A stretch of 64,000 bases of DNA, taken from Bradyrhizobium sp. CER78 (GTDB lineage: Bacteria; Pseudomonadota; Alphaproteobacteria; Rhizobiales; Xanthobacteraceae). Position numbers and translations under genes: made by a program. The stretch is from contig NZ_JARVWP010000005.1 of assembly GCF_029846235.1 (NCBI RefSeq), forward strand, positions 434,001 to 498,000. The letters run 5' to 3'. Shown here one piece after another: positions 60,333 through 64,000 of this stretch (position 1 is its first letter; every line of letters starts with the position of its first letter). Below the pieces are notes generated by a model that did not search any database, was not told where the DNA came from, and saw nothing but the letters and a program-made list of their open reading frames with translations.

Positions 60333-60599
60333 ATGCGCCATCCAGCGTCCTTCCATCACCAAGACGATCCGCGTCCCGATCACGAGCAGAAGCAGGCCGC
60401 GCTGAGCTATCTGAACGAGGCGTGGGCGGAAGCTCGTCACGATGGCGTCGACGGCGACTGCCTCGCGCAGGCGAGCCTGTTCGCGGCGCTCGCCGAACTC
60501 GTGAACACCTATGGCGAGGACGCGGTGGCGAAGTTCGCCGAGGGCCTCGCCGCGCGCGTGCGCAACGGCGAGTTCTCGCTGGCATTGGCGCGGCAGTAA
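60333..60599 (+). CDS. Small helical hypothetical protein
   Basis: An 88-residue soluble protein: MRHPASFHHQDDPRPDHEQK, then AALSYLNEAWAEARHDGVDG and DCLAQASLFAALAELVNTYG, rich in Ala, Leu and Glu. No signal peptide. I start at 60333; an in-frame extension to 60267 is less likely. It resembles small rhizobial proteins of unknown function. It ends 12 bp from the convergent dihydroorotase-like gene. Confidence 0.7.
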   Translation: MRHPASFHHQDDPRPDHEQKQAALSYLNEAWAEARHDGVDGDCLAQASLFAALAELVNTYGEDAVAKFAEGLAARVRNGEFSLALARQ

Positions 60600-60611
60600 C
60601 CGCCGCGATCC

Positions 60612-61946
60612 TTACGCCTTCAGCGTCTCGAGGAACCGGACCGGTTCGCCGGTCGACGGCGTGGTAACCTCGCCCTGCCACATCACCCGCCTGCCACGCA
60701 CGAAGGTGCCGACCGGCCAGCCCTGCACCCGCACGCCATCGTACGGCGTCCAGGCCGCGCGCGAGGCGATCCATTCGTTGGTGATGGTCTCGCTGCGCTT
60801 CAGATCGACGACGGTGAAGTCGGCATCATAGCCCGCCGCAATACGGCCCTTGCAGGCCATGTTGAACAGCCGCGCGGGGCCTGCGCTGGTGAGATCGACG
60901 AACCGCGCCAGCGACAGCCGCCCGGCGTTGACGTGATCGAGCATCAACGGCACCAGCGTCTGCACGCCGGTCATACCCGAGGGCGAAGCCGGATAGGTCT
61001 TCGCCTTCTCCTCCAGCGTATGCGGCGCGTGGTCCGAGCCGAGCACGTCGATGATGCCCTGATCGATGCCGTACCAGATGCCGGCGCGGTGATCGGCCGA
61101 GCGCACCGGCGGGTTCATCTGCGCCAGCGTGCCGAGCCGCTCATAGCATTCGGGCGCGGCCATCGTCAGGTGATGCGGCGTCGCCTCGCAGGACGCGACA
61201 TCCTTGTGGTCGCGCAGATAGAGGATCTCTTCCTTGGTCGAGATGTGCAGAACGTGGATGCGCTTGCCGGTCTCGCGCGCGAGATTGACCAGCCGCTCGG
61301 TCGCCATCAGGGCGGCGGTCTCGTCGCGCCACACCGGATGCGAGCGCGGATCGCCCTCGATCCGCAGCGGCTTGCGCTCGTTGAGGCGGTATTCGTCCTC
61401 GGCGTGGAACGCGGCGCGGCGCCGGATCACCTTAAAAATCCGCCGCAGGCTCTCGTCGTCCTCGACCAGCAGCGCGCCGGTGGAGGAGCCGATGAACACC
61501 TTGACGCCGGCACAGCCCGGCGCGCGCTCGAGCTCCGGCAGGTCCTGCACGTTCTCGCGGGTGCCGCCGATGAAGAACGCGAAATCGCAATGCATGCGAT
61601 GGTGGCCGCGCTTGATCTTGTCGGTGAATGCTTCCTCGGTGACGGTCAGCGGGTTGGTGTTCGGCATCTCGAACACAGCGGTGACGCCGCCCATCACGGC
61701 GCTGCGCGAGCCGGTCTCGAGATCTTCCTTCTGCGTCAACCCCGGCTCGCGGAAATGCACCTGGGTGTCCATCACACCGGGCAGGATGTGCAGGCCCTTG
61801 CAGTCGATCACCTCGCCGGCCGAGGCCTGACCGAGCGATCCGATCGCGGCGATGCGGCCATTCGTGATGCCGATATCGCGCACGCCCTCGCCGTCCTGAT
61901 TGACCACGGTGCCGGATTTTAGAATGGTGTCAAAATGCTGATTCAT
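60612..61946 (-). CDS. pyrC: Dihydroorotase-type amidohydrolase with altered metal motif
   Basis: A 444-residue cyclic amidohydrolase of the class I dihydroorotase type. The carboxylated lysine is K149 in GVKVFIGSS; other ligands are H234 in HVLHIS (H231 is near), H258 in EATPHHL, and D305 in GSDHAPHT. MNPPVRS and the substrate loop VHFREPG are present. The usual D-x-H-x-H-x-R reads D60-T-Q62-V-H64-F-R66, so the first metal His is Gln. Other parts are full length. It may be a dihydroorotase of an unusual class or a related amidohydrolase. The symbol rests on family only. Confidence 0.84.
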   Translation of the reverse strand: MNQHFDTILKSGTVVNQDGEGVRDIGITNGRIAAIGSLGQASAGEVIDCKGLHILPGVMDTQVHFREPGLTQKEDLETGSRSAVMGGVTAVFEMPNTNPLTVTEEAFTDKIKRGHHRMHCDFAFFIGGTRENVQDLPELERAPGCAGVKVFIGSSTGALLVEDDESLRRIFKVIRRRAAFHAEDEYRLNERKPLRIEGDPRSHPVWRDETAALMATERLVNLARETGKRIHVLHISTKEEILYLRDHKDVASCEATPHHLTMAAPECYERLGTLAQMNPPVRSADHRAGIWYGIDQGIIDVLGSDHAPHTLEEKAKTYPASPSGMTGVQTLVPLMLDHVNAGRLSLARFVDLTSAGPARLFNMACKGRIAAGYDADFTVVDLKRSETITNEWIASRAAWTPYDGVRVQGWPVGTFVRGRRVMWQGEVTTPSTGEPVRFLETLKA

Positions 61947-62075
61947 CGGTCCTCGGCGCCCGCTTTCGGCTGTCGCGCGGGCCTTGTTCGGCGCACTCTA
62001 GCGCCTTAGCTTGGCAGGGGATATCCGCGAGGACCGCGTTTCCCAAGGAACTTGGAAAAAGAGCCAATTTTGCGA

Positions 62076-62957
62076 ATGAAAGCAGCGTTTCTTCCAGATC
62101 GGGGCGTGGTCAAAGTCTCTGGCGAGGACGCCCGCAACTTCCTCAACGGCCTCATCACGACCGATGTCGAGCAGCTGGCCCCGGGCCAGGCCCGGTTCGG
62201 CGCGCTCTTGACGCCGCAGGGCAAGATCATCGTCGATTTCCTGATCACCGAGGTGCCCGCAGGTCATGGCGGCGGCTTCCTGATCGACGCGCCGCGCGCG
62301 CTCGCCAAGGGGCTTGCCGACAAGCTCGGCTTCTACAAGCTGCGCGCCAAGGTCGTGGTGGAAAACCTCTCCGACAGCCTCGGCGTGCTGGCGGCCTGGG
62401 ATGGCGAGCCGGCGGCGACGCCCGATCTCGCTTTCGCCGATCCACGCAACCCAGCGCTCGGCTGGCGCATCCTGATCCCGGAAGATTTGACGCAGAAACT
62501 CGCCGATGTGATCGGCGCCGATGTCGTCGACTCCAGCGCCTATGAGGCGCATCGGATCGCGACCGGCGTGCCGCGCGGCGGGCTCGACTTCATGTATGGC
62601 GACGCCTTCCCGCACGAGACCAACATGGACCGCCTCAACGGCGTCGATTTCGACAAGGGCTGCTATGTCGGCCAGGAGGTGGTGTCGCGCATGCAGCACC
62701 GCGGCACGGCGCGCACCCGCACCGTGAAGATCATTCTCGACGGTCCCTCGCCCGAAGCCGGCGCAACCATCCTCGCAGGCGACAAGCAGGTCGGCACCAT
62801 CGGCTCGACCGCCGGCGAGAAAGGCCTCGCGCTGGTGCGCATCGACCGCGTCGCCGACGCGCTCGATGCCGGCCTGGCGCTGACCGCGGGCGGGCTGTCG
62901 CTGCATCTAGCCGAACCGGACGCTGTCCGCATCCCACCAAAGCAGACCGTCGCATGA
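62076..62957 (+). CDS. ygfZ: YgfZ/GcvT-like folate-binding protein
   Basis: A 293-residue protein of the YgfZ family, which uses tetrahydrofolate and helps iron-sulfur cluster repair. The family motif KGCYVGQEVVSRMQHRG at about 200-216 has the conserved Cys; FLNGLITTDVEQL at the start and GARFGALLTPQGKII next are typical. I start at the ATG at 62076; a TTG at 62052 adds 8 residues. It overlaps the tag gene by 4 bp (ATGA). Confidence 0.9.
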   Translation: MKAAFLPDRGVVKVSGEDARNFLNGLITTDVEQLAPGQARFGALLTPQGKIIVDFLITEVPAGHGGGFLIDAPRALAKGLADKLGFYKLRAKVVVENLSDSLGVLAAWDGEPAATPDLAFADPRNPALGWRILIPEDLTQKLADVIGADVVDSSAYEAHRIATGVPRGGLDFMYGDAFPHETNMDRLNGVDFDKGCYVGQEVVSRMQHRGTARTRTVKIILDGPSPEAGATILAGDKQVGTIGSTAGEKGLALVRIDRVADALDAGLALTAGGLSLHLAEPDAVRIPPKQTVA

Positions 62958-63580
62958 GCCGTACCGCGCAACTGCATCCCGACGGCAAGACGCGTTGCCC
63001 CTGGCCGGGCGAGGATGCGTTCTATGTCGCCTATCACGACAATGAATGGGGCGTGCCGGAATATGACGATCGCGCGCTCTATGAAAAGCTGATCCTCGAC
63101 GGCTTCCAGGCCGGATTGTCCTGGATCACGATCCTGCGCAAGCGCGACAATTTCCGCAAAGCCTTCGACGATTTCCAGCCCGAGAAGATCGCGCGCTACA
63201 CCGACAAGAAGGTGCATGCGCTGATGAACGACGCCGGTATCGTCCGCAACCGTGCCAAGATCGAAGGCGCGGTGGCGAGCGCGAAGGGCTATCTGGAGAT
63301 CATGGAGAAAGGTCCCGGCTTCTCGAAATTCCTGTGGGACTTCGTCGACGGCAAGCCGAAGGTCAATCAGTTCAAGACCACCGCGAGCGTGCCGGCCTCG
63401 ACGCCGGTCTCGATCAAGGTCTCCAAGGAGCTCGGCGCGCGCGGCTTCAAATTCGTCGGCCCCACCATCGTCTACGCCTTCATGCAGGCGACCGGCATGG
63501 TCAACGATCACCTCGTCACCTGCTTCTGCCACGAGTCTTGCAGCGGCAAGCTCCGCACGCTGCGGCTCAAGAAGAAATGA
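62954..63580 (+). CDS. tag: DNA-3-methyladenine glycosylase I
   Basis: A 208-residue DNA repair enzyme that removes 3-methyladenine. CPWPGEDAFYVAYHDNEWGV has the zinc Cys and His, LYEKLILDGFQAGLSWITIL is the helix-hairpin region with the conserved Glu, and VNDHLVTCFCHESC ends with the other zinc ligands (H, C and C). All zinc ligands are intact. It overlaps ygfZ (4 bp) and the next gene (4 bp), forming a tight three-gene unit. Confidence 0.95.
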   Translation: MSRTAQLHPDGKTRCPWPGEDAFYVAYHDNEWGVPEYDDRALYEKLILDGFQAGLSWITILRKRDNFRKAFDDFQPEKIARYTDKKVHALMNDAGIVRNRAKIEGAVASAKGYLEIMEKGPGFSKFLWDFVDGKPKVNQFKTTASVPASTPVSIKVSKELGARGFKFVGPTIVYAFMQATGMVNDHLVTCFCHESCSGKLRTLRLKKK

Positions 63581-64000
63581 CGGCGCGCAGATCGACCGAG
63601 ACAACCCGCGCCTGGCAGCGGATGTTGTCGGGACGCCGGCTCGACCTGCTCGACCCGTCGCCGCTCGATATCGAGATCGTCGACATCGCGCATGGGCTGG
63701 CGCGCGTTGCGCGCTGGAATGGTCAGACCTCGGGCGCGCACATCTTCTCGGTGGCGCAGCACACGCTGCTGGTCGAAGCCGTGATGCGCCAGCAGACGCC
63801 GCGGGTCGACATCAGCCATCGTCTCGCCGCGCTGCTGCATGACGCACCGGAATATGTCATCGGCGACATGATCTCGCCGTTCAAGGCGGTGCTGGCGGGC
63901 GAATACAAGATCGTGGAAAAGCGGCTGCTGTCCGCGATCCATATCCGCTTCGGCCTGCCTGCCGTGCTGGCGGATGAGATCACCCAGCAGATCAAGGCCG
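63577..64000 (+). CDS. HD-domain hydrolase (YfbR-like), partial
   Basis: The first 141 residues of an HD hydrolase; the rest lies beyond the right edge. RLDLLDPSPLDIEIVDIAHG and LARVARWNGQTSGAHIFSVAQHTLLV (metal His) come first, then AALLHDAPEYVIGDMISPFK with the HD pair. This type acts on nucleoside 5'-monophosphates in YfbR proteins. Its ATG overlaps the tag stop (ATGA at 63577-63580), so it is the third gene of the ygfZ-tag unit. Confidence 0.87.
   Translation, partial: MTARRSTETTRAWQRMLSGRRLDLLDPSPLDIEIVDIAHGLARVARWNGQTSGAHIFSVAQHTLLVEAVMRQQTPRVDISHRLAALLHDAPEYVIGDMISPFKAVLAGEYKIVEKRLLSAIHIRFGLPAVLADEITQQIKA

Overview
This is a GC-rich, gene-dense chromosomal window from an alphaproteobacterium. 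Bradyrhizobium or a close relative in the Nitrobacteraceae is the best guess. The basis is a rhizobial-type phosphatidylethanolamine N-methyltransferase, many small proteins of the kind common in Bradyrhizobium, an extensin-like lipoprotein, DUF2147, DUF4403 and TIGR02301 proteins, and several intergenic palindromic repeat families. I see no rRNA, tRNA, prophage, transposase or CRISPR array. The window cuts one gene at each edge: an EmrB-type exporter at the left and an HD hydrolase at the right.

Layout. 1-3.1 kb: an EmrAB-type drug exporter with a divergent TetR regulator and a perfect palindromic operator. 3.3-8.1 kb: a GNAT enzyme, a Baeyer-Villiger monooxygenase fused to an esterase, and an SDR without the usual catalytic Tyr/Lys. 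8.2-9.6 kb: a two-gene membrane operon facing a second TetR regulator, with duplicated operator boxes between them. 9.7-19.5 kb: cell-envelope and signalling genes, including two head-to-head DUF2147 paralogues, a membrane-bound AraC regulator, a septation protein A homologue, a FecR-domain protein and a NUDIX hydrolase. 19.7-25.2 kb: a lipid-head-group cluster (phosphatidylserine decarboxylase, a membrane-anchored class III aminotransferase, an Mpo1-like protein, PmtA, a glycosyltransferase). 25.3-33.8 kb: a TAXI binding protein, a TSUP exporter, acyltransferase 3, an L,D-transpeptidase, a DUF4403 protein and a branched-chain amino acid type binding protein. 34.2-38.5 kb: an exporter operon of HlyD, a double ABC-2 permease and HlyD. 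38.7-45 kb: a glycerophosphodiesterase, two PRC-barrel proteins, a two-component system, a zinc-ribbon protein and a lytic transglycosylase. 45.2-50.2 kb: a TPP-riboswitch thiamine operon thiO-thiS-thiG-thiE-thiC. 50.3-64 kb: a second BVMO with a VOC protein, then DNA repair (Mug-type UDG, YedK/HMCES, Tag), YeeE/YedE transporters, RidA, NUDIX, HAD, a dihydroorotase homologue and YgfZ.

The most unusual items are the BVMO-esterase fusion, the exporter operon with two fused permeases and no ATPase, the lipid cluster with a shared upstream motif and overlapping divergent start codons, a GAAAC-containing upstream box shared by two secreted-protein genes, a 99-bp repeat inserted twice in the thiamine operon, and a dihydroorotase homologue with Gln in place of a metal-binding His. 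All calls come from reading the sequence; no database search or alignment program was run.
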